A stretch of DNA of 64,000 bases from Nitrospira sp. ST-bin5 (GCA_002083555.1 MSXN01000007.1:390741-454740), one strand, 5' to 3'. Positions 7,456-16,386 are shown, counted from the stretch's first letter. Notes: generated by a model from the letters alone, not told the origin. Numbers and translations are program-made.

Positions 7456-8859
7456 TCACTCCTTACCCTTCATGTCGAAATTGAAGACCGGCGCGTCGTT
7501 GCCGAATCGCTTTTTTCTGAGTTCTTCCATCAGCTCGATGGTGATCAGTGGGACGCTATTCTCGCGGGCGTGCTTCTCGACGCCCTTCTTGACCATCGCG
7601 CGGAGAAAATAGGGGATGCGGCTGAGGCGTAGCTCGGATGCCTCGTCCCATGGGATTACAGATTCTTCGGGAACATTGAAGGCGACTTTAATCTTTTCTC
7701 CGCCCTTAGGTGTGTAGAGACACCACTCATCTTCATCCAGCCAGTCTCCGTGATCCACGTACGGACGGGCACGGCAGCCACCGCAAATATCGGTATATTC
7801 GCAGTCGCCGCATTTTCCCTTGAGCTGCGGGTAGCGGAAAGAATTGAACACATCCGACTTTTCCCACAGATCGACGAAGCTATTCTCGCGGATATTACCG
7901 GCAGAGAGCGGCATATAGGGACAGGGCGTTAATTCACCGTTCGGCGTCACGCGTGCGTAGTTGGTGCCGGCGAGACAACCGCCGCCCATGTAGCCGGTGG
8001 CTTTCGTGATGGGAGAATTCGGATCCTTCTCATAGGCCAAGCGCTTGAAGTGGGGGGCGCAACGGGCGCGGACCAGCATACCCTTGTAGTTGTCCTGGCA
8101 ATTGACCAGGTAGCCCAGCACTTCCTCGTACTGCGCCGGCGTGATGTCCGTGAGTTCTTCGCCACGGCCCGTACAGACCATGAAGAACACATTGAGGACT
8201 CGCGCACCGAGTTGATGCGACCATTCGATGACCGCCGGCAGCTCCTGATAGTTCATCGGCTGCGCGCTGAAATGGACTTGGAATTGAAGGCCGTTCCGTT
8301 TGCTAGCTTCGATCCCGGCGACGGCGGCTTCCCAGGCGCCAGGGACGCCCCGGAAAGAATTGTGCTTGGCGGCATCGAGAGAATCGATGCTGATCCCGAC
8401 CCCCATGACGCCGATCTCGACCAGGGCCTTGGCCATCTGGTCGTTGATGAGCATGCCGTTGGTCCCGAAGACCACCATGAAGCCGAGTTTCACGGCATGC
8501 CTGGCAATGTCCAGAATATCCGGCCGCACCAGCGGCTCTCCTCCGGTGATGACCAGGAGACAGCCCTTGTTAACTTCGGCAATTTGATCGATGAGTTTGT
8601 AGCACTCGTCCGTGGAGAGTTCATCGTCGCCGCCGGCCGATTTGGTCGTGGCGTCGAGGTAGCAATGGTCGCATTTCAGATTACAGCGCTTCGTCAGGTT
8701 GAGCGCGACGAGATAAGGCTTGAAGTCGTCGACGGTCCGGCCGTCATGCACGCCCTCGCCTTTCGGCCCGGGCGTCATGAATTGCGTGATCTGCTGTTGA
8801 AGCGACCCGAGCGCTCCCTGTAACGAGGGGAGGCTCAGCATCGGGAGCGATTTACCCAT
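7456..8859 (-). CDS. radical SAM/SPASM protein with C-terminal PCP_red domain (NirJ/AhbC/AhbD-like)
   Basis: A 467-residue radical SAM enzyme. The 4Fe-4S site is TKRCNLKCDHCYLD (C59, C63, C66), followed by the GGEPL motif. A Cys-rich auxiliary-cluster region (CGDCEYTDICGGCRARPY) lies near residues 345-365. The last 60 residues (LRLSRIPYFLRAMVKKGVEK onward) match the PCP_red domain first seen in protochlorophyllide reductase subunits. This domain order is typical of proteins annotated as heme d1 or alternative heme biosynthesis enzymes, so tetrapyrrole side-chain chemistry is the leading guess. The ATG shares one base with the stop of the upstream stress-protein fusion (TGATG), so the two are translationally coupled. 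That gene carries three more PCP_red domains. Confidence 0.8.
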   Translation of the reverse strand: MGKSLPMLSLPSLQGALGSLQQQITQFMTPGPKGEGVHDGRTVDDFKPYLVALNLTKRCNLKCDHCYLDATTKSAGGDDELSTDECYKLIDQIAEVNKGCLLVITGGEPLVRPDILDIARHAVKLGFMVVFGTNGMLINDQMAKALVEIGVMGVGISIDSLDAAKHNSFRGVPGAWEAAVAGIEASKRNGLQFQVHFSAQPMNYQELPAVIEWSHQLGARVLNVFFMVCTGRGEELTDITPAQYEEVLGYLVNCQDNYKGMLVRARCAPHFKRLAYEKDPNSPITKATGYMGGGCLAGTNYARVTPNGELTPCPYMPLSAGNIRENSFVDLWEKSDVFNSFRYPQLKGKCGDCEYTDICGGCRARPYVDHGDWLDEDEWCLYTPKGGEKIKVAFNVPEESVIPWDEASELRLSRIPYFLRAMVKKGVEKHARENSVPLITIELMEELRKKRFGNDAPVFNFDMKGKE

Positions 8860-10952
8860 CAGTTCGCCCCGGACTTCGAGCCGGTGAGATTGGCAATCAT
8901 ATCTTTCAGATTGCCCGTCTTCATGGCGTCGGCCATGTAGCCCTTGGCCTGTTCGATGCCTTCGTTGGCCACTTCGGCCGTAATGAGGGTGGCTCCGATC
9001 TTTTCCGCATGCTTCTCAATCAACGCCTTGGTGCAATCGCGCATGAAGCCTTCCGGAGCCCGCTCCAGCCTGGCCTGAGCGTCGGCGCTCCAGGTAAAGG
9101 GAGAAGTTTCCGCGGCTTTGGCGGCGCCGTTCCCGTTCGTATGCTCGCCGTTCGAGCCATTGGCGACGGTCGCCAGCTTTTCTTCGGCCGCCGGCGCGGT
9201 GCCGGTGCCCTTGTTGGCGAAAATGGGCTGATAATCTTCGTCCGCCGCTTCCTTGATCGTGGGGGCGGCATATTCCAGCGTAATCGTCGTCATGCCGAGC
9301 TTTCTGGCGCTCTTTTCGATTCTGGCTTTGGCGCGTCGGCGTTGGAAGCCGGCTGGAACCGCGCGGATCGCTTCCTTGGCGTCCTTGGTCCATTGCATCG
9401 GAACGTCGTCGTACGCCAGATCGGTTTCCAACTCGCCTTCGGCCTTGGCCGCCGCTTCGAAAATCTGCTTGTCGACCAGCTTGAACTTGTCGCCGTCGGC
9501 GGAGCAGACCGGGCATTTCACGGGCGAGTCGCCCTTCCCGATGTAGCCGCAGCCGTCGCAGACGAAGTAATTCTGGCTCATGCGGTCGAGGTAGGCCTGG
9601 GTCCCGGCCGAGTTCTTCGGCTTTTCTTCGACGATGCCGGTCATCATGCCGCTCAGGGTGTTCCCCATGAGGTCTTTGGCGACCGAATCGTCCGCCTGCA
9701 TCTTGTCCCGGTCGATGCCGGCGGCATCCAGACTGCCCCCGAGGGCGCGCATGGCATCCATGGCTCCTTTGGGAAGAATATGGCCGATGGCGATATCGAG
9801 AACCGTGTTGCTGATGATCGTGTGGCCTTTTTCAATGGCATAACGATGGACCGCGGTCTTGGCGACGCCGCGAGCGAAGATCGGAATCTTTTCCATCCGC
9901 CGCAAGGCTTCTTCCGTCCAGGCGATGGTGTATTCGGCCTGCGTATCGATCGGCGGCACGTACTTGCGATTGGACACCAGGACGTTACAGGCGGCGCTGC
10001 GCAGGAGGTTTTCCGTGTTGCTGCCGATATCCATGTCTTCATCGCTATGGACGCCGATGCGGCCGACGATGAGCAGCCAGGGTGTATCCTTGCGGACGTA
10101 CTGAATGATTTTTTCAAAGGCTTTGCCGTCGAGCAGGGTCGTTTTGACGTCGGTCTTCTCGGCTTGGGCAATTTCACGGGACACATCGAGGTGTGACTGA
10201 TAGATTTTGGCCAGGCCGCTGTCGATAATTTCTTCGTGCAGCTTTTCCTGTTCCTTGAACCGGAAGACCTTGCCGGCTTCTTCGTTCAACACGCCGGAGA
10301 TGCTGTGGAAGGCCGCGTAATGGAAGTACGGATCGAAGGCGGAGATGACTTCGACCGGCCGGTTGAAGGCCTTGCCGAGGGCCAGACCTGTCATCAACCC
10401 GCCGAACGAATACGGGCTGCCGTCTACTGCCACGACGATCTTGCCGTTATTCATCGGTTCGGTGTTCTTGATGATGAACATGTCCGAGTTGCGGATGCGG
10501 CGGATCACGCGCTCGGTATTGCTGCCGATCACGCTGTCTTTCACGGCGCCGACGCCCAGCGCGCCCATGATGACCAGATCGTAGGCGTTCGTATTGATAT
10601 CTTCGACGAGCACCTTCCAATTGCGCCCTTCGAGGGATTTGCGCTCGATCGGGAGGTTGGACTCGTTGCACTTCTTGTCGACGTAGTCGAGGTAGGAGTC
10701 CGTGATGATCTGAAGTCCGCGCGTGATCAGCGAATCGTGGATCTGCCGCTGGCGGTCCAGTTCCTTTTCATCGTGATATTCCTCAGGCAGTCCCGCTTCC
10801 ATTTGCTTGAAGCGCTTGTCGTGCATCTTCGCCGCGTAGACGTGGCTGCCGACAATCTTGGAGCCGAAGGTTTTCGCGAACTCGACGCCCACGTCGACCG
10901 CTGTATTCGAATGGTCGGAATTATCGACCGGGATATAGATGGTCTTATACAT
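8859..10952 (-). CDS. tandem universal stress protein fused to three PCP_red domains and a rubredoxin-like zinc ribbon
   Basis: A 697-residue multidomain protein. Residues 1-160 and about 170-320 are two UspA domains, both with nucleotide-site signatures (VIMGALGVGAVKDSVIGS and IVGRIGVHS...DIGSNTENLL). A PCP_red domain begins at WTEEALRRMEKIPIFARG (about 345). A zinc ribbon or rubredoxin-like motif follows, FVCDGCGYIG plus VKCPVC (about 455-485). Two further PCP_red copies start at WTKDAKEAIRAVP and WSADAQARLERAPEGF. Copies two and three have less of the consensus. The start has GGAGGAGG seven bases upstream. A role sensing or handling a tetrapyrrole or iron-sulphur state under stress is inference from the fusion and from coupling to the radical SAM gene. 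Confidence 0.85.
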   Translation of the reverse strand: MYKTIYIPVDNSDHSNTAVDVGVEFAKTFGSKIVGSHVYAAKMHDKRFKQMEAGLPEEYHDEKELDRQRQIHDSLITRGLQIITDSYLDYVDKKCNESNLPIERKSLEGRNWKVLVEDINTNAYDLVIMGALGVGAVKDSVIGSNTERVIRRIRNSDMFIIKNTEPMNNGKIVVAVDGSPYSFGGLMTGLALGKAFNRPVEVISAFDPYFHYAAFHSISGVLNEEAGKVFRFKEQEKLHEEIIDSGLAKIYQSHLDVSREIAQAEKTDVKTTLLDGKAFEKIIQYVRKDTPWLLIVGRIGVHSDEDMDIGSNTENLLRSAACNVLVSNRKYVPPIDTQAEYTIAWTEEALRRMEKIPIFARGVAKTAVHRYAIEKGHTIISNTVLDIAIGHILPKGAMDAMRALGGSLDAAGIDRDKMQADDSVAKDLMGNTLSGMMTGIVEEKPKNSAGTQAYLDRMSQNYFVCDGCGYIGKGDSPVKCPVCSADGDKFKLVDKQIFEAAAKAEGELETDLAYDDVPMQWTKDAKEAIRAVPAGFQRRRAKARIEKSARKLGMTTITLEYAAPTIKEAADEDYQPIFANKGTGTAPAAEEKLATVANGSNGEHTNGNGAAKAAETSPFTWSADAQARLERAPEGFMRDCTKALIEKHAEKIGATLITAEVANEGIEQAKGYMADAMKTGNLKDMIANLTGSKSGAN

Positions 10953-11052
10953 TGAGACGCCTCCTCCAAGGCCTCTTTTCGTCGGGGAGAACCGTCATAA
11001 TTGTGAGAAAAACCAAACGGTTGCCTGAGATCCCCGGCATAAAAGAGGTCGG

Positions 11053-11082
11053 ATGATAGCATTGGCCAGTTCTGGAATGCAA
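11053..11082 (-). promoter_or_regulatory. predicted promoter of the stress-protein/radical SAM operon
   Basis: Read on the minus strand, TTGCAT (11082-11077), an 18-base spacer and TATCAT (11058-11053) form a plausible sigma-70 promoter. It would give a leader of about 90 bases before the ATG at 10952. Confidence 0.4.
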
Positions 11083-11121
11083 GGTGAGCGACAGGGGATA
11101 CAGGATCGAAGAGTTTTCGGC

Positions 11122-12765
11122 TTAGGACGCCGGAGTCGCCGGGGAATTGGAGTGCGTAGTGACCGCGGCAGCTGCCGTCTTACGCGACTTGAGAATCTCT
11201 TCCAGCGACAGCAGAGCGTCCCGGCCTGAGTTTCCTTCGATCCCCTTGAGCAGGCTCTTGTCGGCGTATTGACCGGATTGACCCGTGGCGTCGGCGGCAG
11301 TTGTTTGAGAGAGGGAGCCGGTCCATTTCCGGGGGTCGCGGCTGCCTTCCTTCCGTTCCCAGGCTTTCAGGCAGGCTTTGGCAATGAAGCTATTGAGGGG
11401 GGCCGGGTTATAGAGCAGCTTCCGGATGCTGGTCGGGGTCAGCATTAAAGGATTATAGCCAGCCGACAGGTACCCTTCTTCAAGCAATCGCTGTTCTAGA
11501 TCGGTATTCGGCTGGATTCCCAGGAAAAACATCAGGGGGAATACCCGCTCCTCTCCCAGGATCGAGGCCACGATCTTGTAGGACTCCACGCTTTGCAAGA
11601 GCGTCTCTTCCGTCTCTTTGGGAGAATTGAGCGAATAGTTCAGAATGACTTTGCCCTTGAACCCGGCTTCGGCCAGGTAGCGGCATCCATCATAGAGGCG
11701 CTCAAGCTTGAACCCCATGTGGAGGTTGTTCAGGACCTCCTGAGAGCCGGACGTGATGGCTACTTCCAGGTCTCCCACACCCGACCGCACCATCAGCTTC
11801 GCGAGCTCAGGCGTAATGAGGGAGGTGCGGATATAGCCCGACCATTCGATGTCCAGCTTTTCACTGACAATCCGCTCCAGAATTTCCGTGCATTGCGGAT
11901 AGGCTTCTTTCCCGGTGATGAACTGCGCATCGGTAAACCAGAACCGCCGCGCGCCCCATTGATGGTAATGCTGGGAAATATCCTTCACGACCATCGAAGG
12001 TGGCCGATACCGGACCCGCTTGCCTTCAATATAAGGATAGAGACAGAAGGCACAGTCGTAAGGACAGCCCCGTTTGGTCTGTACCCCGATCGATTCGCCG
12101 ATGAATTCGCGGTGCTGAGGGAAAATCGACGTCAGGTAGGGCAGATCGACCGTTAGGGCATCGAGCAGCGCCGGTGACCCCTGCTGGCCTTTCCGAACTT
12201 TCCCGCCTTCTTTGATGATATAGCGTTCGTCTTCGATCGAACGCCCTTCGATCACTTTAAGGATCGCATCTTCCCCTTCGCCGAGCAGGCCGATCGTCCC
12301 TTCCGGCAATTTCTCGATGAGCTGGTCGGCAAAGGCCGTAAAGGCCCCGCCCCCGATCATGATCTGCGCCTTTGAGAACTCTTTCCGGATCAGCCAGGGA
12401 TACGACAGAATTTTGTAGATGTGGCTGTAGTAGCGATAGAGCTGCTTCACCCCTTCGAACGACGCCACCACGCGCTTGAGCGGATTGCTGGCAAAGTAGA
12501 AGTTGAACGCATGCTCGAGCGACGAATCGCCTTCGTGCGGCGAAAAAATCTGAATGTCCCGCCAGGAGAAACAGACCAGGTCCGGCTTGAAGGCCGTGGC
12601 CGCATCGCGGAGGGCCTGGCTGCGTTCTGACACGGGAAAGAGCGAGAGGTCGAGGATCTGCTGGCGCACGTCCGGCTGGCGGCGATGAATGAAGTCCGCC
12701 AGATAGGTGATCCCGATCGGGTAGACCTTCTTACAGGGCAGAAAAACGTAGAGAACGGAATTCAT
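11122..12765 (-). CDS. cobalamin-binding-domain radical SAM protein
   Basis: A 547-residue B12-dependent radical SAM enzyme of the BchE/methyltransferase type. The N-terminal 180 residues look like a cobalamin-binding Rossmann domain (KVYPIGITYLADFI, then VCFSWRDIQIFSP and IMIGGGAFTAF). The 4Fe-4S motif is KRGCPYDCAFCLYPY (C234, C238, C241). The last ~80 residues are low-complexity and probably disordered. Such enzymes methylate or rearrange unactivated carbons in tetrapyrroles, hopanoids or other lipids; the substrate here cannot be assigned. It starts four bases after the ubiE stop, so the two form an operon. This could point to quinone or isoprenoid-linked chemistry, but that is only context. 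Confidence 0.75.
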   Translation of the reverse strand: MNSVLYVFLPCKKVYPIGITYLADFIHRRQPDVRQQILDLSLFPVSERSQALRDAATAFKPDLVCFSWRDIQIFSPHEGDSSLEHAFNFYFASNPLKRVVASFEGVKQLYRYYSHIYKILSYPWLIRKEFSKAQIMIGGGAFTAFADQLIEKLPEGTIGLLGEGEDAILKVIEGRSIEDERYIIKEGGKVRKGQQGSPALLDALTVDLPYLTSIFPQHREFIGESIGVQTKRGCPYDCAFCLYPYIEGKRVRYRPPSMVVKDISQHYHQWGARRFWFTDAQFITGKEAYPQCTEILERIVSEKLDIEWSGYIRTSLITPELAKLMVRSGVGDLEVAITSGSQEVLNNLHMGFKLERLYDGCRYLAEAGFKGKVILNYSLNSPKETEETLLQSVESYKIVASILGEERVFPLMFFLGIQPNTDLEQRLLEEGYLSAGYNPLMLTPTSIRKLLYNPAPLNSFIAKACLKAWERKEGSRDPRKWTGSLSQTTAADATGQSGQYADKSLLKGIEGNSGRDALLSLEEILKSRKTAAAAVTTHSNSPATPAS

Positions 12766-12769
12766 GGGC

Positions 12770-13546
12770 TTATTTCACCGCCACATGGATTGCCACAATG
12801 CCGCCTGTGAGGTTCTTATAGGACACCTGGCGGAAGCCGGCCTCGCGTAGGACCTGGCAGAGTCGCTCCTGATCGGGGAACGTACGGATCGAGGCGGGGA
12901 GATACTCATACACGCCGGTGGTATCCCGCGCGACCTTCGTTCCGATCCAGGGCAGCAATTTAAACGAATACCAATCATAGAGCGCCCGCAGCCAGCCGAA
13001 GACCGGCCGGGAAAACTCCAGGCAGACAAACGTGCCGCCGGGTTTCATCACGCGGCGAATTTCACCGACCGCTTGCGGGAGGTTTCCGACATTGCGCATG
13101 CAGAAGCCGGTTGTCACCGCATCGAATGTGCTGTCTGTGAATCCGAGATGTTCCGCATTAGCTTGCAGACAGGCGATCTTGCCCGTACGACCTTTGACGT
13201 CCACCTTCTTAAGCCCCTCGGCAAGCATGGCGTGATTGAGATCGGACGCAACCACGCGGCCGTTGGTCCCCATGCGGGGCTCGACCAACAGGGCCAGGTC
13301 GGCTGTGCCGGCTCCTACATCGAGGGCGGTTCCCTGCTCGACTTGCGGGACGAACGATGCGGTGATTTTCTTCCAACGGTAATGGAGTCCGAAGCTCAGC
13401 AGCGTGTTGTTCAGGTCGTAGACGCCCGCGATGGCGGTGAACATCCGCTGCACGGCCTGTTCGCGCGCCTGCCCGGACCAGGTCGACACCGCCTGCGCGG
13501 GGGCCTGGGTGCCGGATGAAGCAGAGGACTGTCGCGTTTGTACCAT
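12770..13546 (-). CDS. ubiE: UbiE/MenG-type quinone methyltransferase
   Basis: This enzyme C-methylates the demethylated precursor of menaquinone or ubiquinone using S-adenosylmethionine. The 258-residue protein shows SAM motif I (ALDVGAGTADLALLVE) and the UbiE signatures FCMRNVGNLPQAVGEIRRV and VMKPGGTFVCLEFSRP. It ends with the GGIVAIHVA strand. The ATG at 13546 is chosen because the open frame upstream of it runs across the divergent uvrA start. There is a TTGACA promoter directly in front, with its -10 six bases from the ATG, so the mRNA is probably leaderless. It forms a tight pair with the downstream radical SAM gene. Confidence 0.9.
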   Translation of the reverse strand: MVQTRQSSASSGTQAPAQAVSTWSGQAREQAVQRMFTAIAGVYDLNNTLLSFGLHYRWKKITASFVPQVEQGTALDVGAGTADLALLVEPRMGTNGRVVASDLNHAMLAEGLKKVDVKGRTGKIACLQANAEHLGFTDSTFDAVTTGFCMRNVGNLPQAVGEIRRVMKPGGTFVCLEFSRPVFGWLRALYDWYSFKLLPWIGTKVARDTTGVYEYLPASIRTFPDQERLCQVLREAGFRQVSYKNLTGGIVAIHVAVK

Positions 13547-13552
13547 GCCGCC

Positions 13553-13582
13553 GTGGTAGCACCTGCTTTCAGACTTTGTCAA
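13553..13582 (-). promoter_or_regulatory. predicted leaderless promoter of ubiE
   Basis: On the minus strand a perfect TTGACA (13582-13577) is followed by an 18-base spacer and TACCAC (13558-13553), six bases before the ubiE ATG. It overlaps the upstream side of the divergent uvrA promoter. Confidence 0.45.
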
Positions 13583-13598
13583 GGCAACAGGACGGCCA

Positions 13599-13607
13599 TG
13601 GTATAAT
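13599..13607 (+). promoter_or_regulatory. extended -10 promoter of uvrA
   Basis: TGGTATAAT is a perfect -10 hexamer (13602-13607) with the extended TG. A TTGTCA at 13576-13581 is 20 bases upstream, too far for an ideal -35, so the extended -10 may compensate. Transcription would start about 13614, nearly at the ATG (13617), which has no Shine-Dalgarno. Confidence 0.55.
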
Positions 13608-13616
13608 CCCGCGCCT

Positions 13617-16124
13617 ATGAGCAATACGATCACCATAAAAGGCGCCCGCGAACATAACCTCAAAAATATCGACGTCACGATTCCGCGCGACAAGCTGGTC
13701 GTCATCACCGGCTTGAGCGGATCGGGCAAGTCCTCGCTCGCGTTCGACACCATTTACGCCGAAGGGCAGCGACGGTACGTCGAATCACTGTCGGCCTACG
13801 CCCGGCAGTTTCTGGAACAGATGGGCAAGCCGGATGTCGATTCGATCGAAGGTTTGTCGCCCGCGATTTCCATCGAGCAGAAGAGCACCAGCCACAATCC
13901 CCGTTCTACCGTCGGGACGGTCACGGAGATTTATGACTATCTGCGATTGTTGTTTGCGCGGGTCGGGCGGCCCTACTGTTTCCAGTGCGGAGAAGAAATC
14001 GCCGCGCAGACCGTGCAGCAGATGGTCGATGCCATTGCCGGACTCCCGGAAGGCAGTAAGTTCCAGATTCTGGCTCCCATCGTGCGGGGGCGCAAAGGAG
14101 AGTATCGCAAAGAGCTGCTGGAAATGCGCAAGGCCGGCTATGTACGGGCTCGCGTGAACGGGGAGATCGTCGATCTCGGCGAGGACATCGTCCTCGATAA
14201 ACAAAAGAAGCACACGATTGAAATCATCGTCGATCGCCTCGTGATGAAGGCGGGCGACGCCCTGATGCGGCGCCTGGCCGACTCGGTCGAGACCTCGTTG
14301 AAACTGACCGGCGGACTGGTGGCGGTCCTGACCGACAACGGCAAGACCCGGCTCTATAGCGACAAACTGGCCTGCATCAAGTGCGGCGTGAGTTACCCGG
14401 AAGTCGAGCCGCGCATTTTTTCCTTCAACAGCCCACACGGCGCCTGTCCCGCCTGCGACGGTATCGGCTACGCCATGACCCCCGGTTGTCCGGAGGAAGA
14501 AGACTTTACGTTGCTGGATGCCTGCGAGGTCTGCCACGGCGCCAGACTCAAGCCGGAAAGCCTCGCGATTAAGCTGGAGAAGAAATCCATCGCCGAAGTC
14601 ACGAGTCTGTCGATCCGGGCGGCGGCGGAGTTTTTCGTCTCGCTGAAGTTTACCGATCGTGAGCTCGTCATCGCGCATCGCATTCTGAAAGAGATTCGCG
14701 AGCGGCTGGGTTTTCTGGTGAATGTCGGTCTGGACTACCTTACGTTGGATCGTGCCGCGGCGACCTTGTCCGGCGGCGAAGGGCAGCGAATCAGGCTGGC
14801 GACGCAAATCGGCTCGGGCCTCGTCGGCGTGCTCTACATTCTCGACGAACCGTCGATCGGGTTGCACCAGCGCGACAATCGTCGCCTCTTGCAGACATTG
14901 TTACGGCTGCGCGATCTCGGGAATACGGTCGTGGTGGTGGAGCATGACGCCGAAACGATGATGGCAGCGGATCATCTGCTCGACATGGGGCCGGGCGCCG
15001 GCACGCAAGGCGGTCACGTCATCGCGCAAGGGACGCCGCAAGAGGTGATGGGTAATCCCGATTCCATCACCGGCCAGTATCTGCGCGGTATTCAGACCGT
15101 CTCGCTGCCGCAACGCGACCGCAAGCCGAAGGGCTATCTCACCGTCGTGAACGCGCTGAAGCACAACCTCAAGAATGTGACGGCGAAGATTCCGCTGGGC
15201 ATGTTGACCTGCGTGACCGGCGTCTCCGGTTCGGGCAAGAGCACGCTCGTGCTCGAAGTTCTGTTCCATTCGCTCTCGCAGATGCTCTATCAGAAGAAAC
15301 CCAAGATCGACGGCTGTAAGGAACTGCGCGGCGTGGATGCGCTCGATAAGGTCATCGATATCGATCAATCGCCGATCGGCCGGACGCCTCGCTCCAACCC
15401 GGCGACCTATACCGGCCTGTTCAGCTTCATCCGGGATCTCTATTCGAATCTGCCCGAGTCGCGCGTGCGTGGGTATAAGCCCGGGCGTTACAGTTTCAAC
15501 GTCAAAGGCGGGCGGTGCGAAGCCTGCCAGGGCGACGGGCTGATCAAGATCGAGATGCATTTTCTGCCCGATGTCTATGTGACCTGCGAAGTCTGCAAGG
15601 GCCAGCGGTACAACCGCGAAACGATGGAGATTTTGCACAAGGGCAAGAGCATCGCCGATGTGTTGAACATGACGGTCGACGATGCGGTGGAATTCTTCGA
15701 GCACATTCCGTTCATCAAGCGGAAGCTGGAAACGCTGCACGATGTCGGATTGCACTATGTGAAGCTCGGCCAGTCCGCGACCACGCTCTCCGGCGGCGAG
15801 GCCCAGCGGGTCAAATTGTCGCGCGAACTCTCGAAACGGCCGACGGGACGCACGATGTACATTCTCGACGAGCCGACGACCGGGCTGCATTTTGCCGACG
15901 TGCAGCGGCTGATCGATGTGCTGGATCGGCTGGTGGAAGCGGGCAATACGGTCCTCGTGATCGAACACAATCTCGACGTCATCAAGAACGCCGACTGGGT
16001 GATCGACCTCGGTCCAGAGGGCGGCGATCGCGGCGGCGAAATCGTCGTCGAAGGCCCACCCCGCGAAGTGGCCAAGTCCAAGCGGTCGTATACCGGCCAG
16101 GTATTGAAAGAAGCAGGGTTATAG
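13617..16124 (+). CDS. uvrA: excinuclease ABC subunit A lacking the insertion domain
   Basis: UvrA recognises DNA lesions and loads UvrB in nucleotide excision repair. The 835-residue protein has both ABC ATPase modules: Walker A GLSGSGKSSLAF and GVSGSGKSTLVL, signatures LSGGEGQR and LSGGEAQR, and Walker B motifs LYILDEPSIGL and MYILDEPTTGL. The UvrB-binding segment (about 119-250) is present, so it is not a UvrA2. Zinc-finger cysteines are seen at CIKCG, CPACDG and CEVCHG. It is about 100 residues shorter than usual. The gap lies between CPACDGIGY and CEVCHGARL (about 14470-14520), where the DNA-contacting insertion domain normally sits and only some 20 residues remain. The start is probably leaderless. 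Confidence 0.93.
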   Translation: MSNTITIKGAREHNLKNIDVTIPRDKLVVITGLSGSGKSSLAFDTIYAEGQRRYVESLSAYARQFLEQMGKPDVDSIEGLSPAISIEQKSTSHNPRSTVGTVTEIYDYLRLLFARVGRPYCFQCGEEIAAQTVQQMVDAIAGLPEGSKFQILAPIVRGRKGEYRKELLEMRKAGYVRARVNGEIVDLGEDIVLDKQKKHTIEIIVDRLVMKAGDALMRRLADSVETSLKLTGGLVAVLTDNGKTRLYSDKLACIKCGVSYPEVEPRIFSFNSPHGACPACDGIGYAMTPGCPEEEDFTLLDACEVCHGARLKPESLAIKLEKKSIAEVTSLSIRAAAEFFVSLKFTDRELVIAHRILKEIRERLGFLVNVGLDYLTLDRAAATLSGGEGQRIRLATQIGSGLVGVLYILDEPSIGLHQRDNRRLLQTLLRLRDLGNTVVVVEHDAETMMAADHLLDMGPGAGTQGGHVIAQGTPQEVMGNPDSITGQYLRGIQTVSLPQRDRKPKGYLTVVNALKHNLKNVTAKIPLGMLTCVTGVSGSGKSTLVLEVLFHSLSQMLYQKKPKIDGCKELRGVDALDKVIDIDQSPIGRTPRSNPATYTGLFSFIRDLYSNLPESRVRGYKPGRYSFNVKGGRCEACQGDGLIKIEMHFLPDVYVTCEVCKGQRYNRETMEILHKGKSIADVLNMTVDDAVEFFEHIPFIKRKLETLHDVGLHYVKLGQSATTLSGGEAQRVKLSRELSKRPTGRTMYILDEPTTGLHFADVQRLIDVLDRLVEAGNTVLVIEHNLDVIKNADWVIDLGPEGGDRGGEIVVEGPPREVAKSKRSYTGQVLKEAGL

Positions 16125-16158
16125 GGGACAGGCGCCGCCGTCCGGCGGCGCCTGTCCC
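16125..16158 (+). terminator. perfect 16-base-pair hairpin after uvrA
   Basis: Two exactly complementary 16-base arms, beginning GGGACAGGCG, flank only TC and start one base after the uvrA stop. The hairpin is very G+C-rich and could stop transcription or protect the 3' end. No T-run follows, so intrinsic termination is not proved. It may also be a dispersed palindromic repeat. Confidence 0.4.
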
Positions 16159-16386
16159 TGTTAGGAAGTGAGAGGGATACGGGGCGGAAGGGCAGACCTT
16201 TCGGGAGTCGCCATGAGGCGATGGATAGTGCTCCTGGCTCCGTACTCACCGCATGCGACTCTAAAACGCGATATGAATCGCATGCCGTCGCAGCGCGCTA
16301 TGTTTTCGGCTATCATCCCGCCGCGCCCGCTATGACGATTCCCGAAAGCTCCGCCCTTCCACTCCGGAAGAAGAAAAAAGGTATAT

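Noticed and set aside
9009..10196. Open frame of 395 codons on the plus strand across the stress-protein gene
   Set aside because: Antisense shadow; the minus-strand frame carries Usp and PCP_red motifs.
13785..14867. Long open frame of 360 codons on the minus strand inside uvrA
   Set aside because: It lies antisense to a well-identified gene, has no ribosome site or domain, and is a codon-bias shadow typical of G+C-rich DNA.
13617..16124. Possibility that the short uvrA is a pseudogene or UvrA2
   Set aside because: Both ATPase modules are intact, the frame is open, and the UvrB-binding segment that UvrA2 lacks is present.
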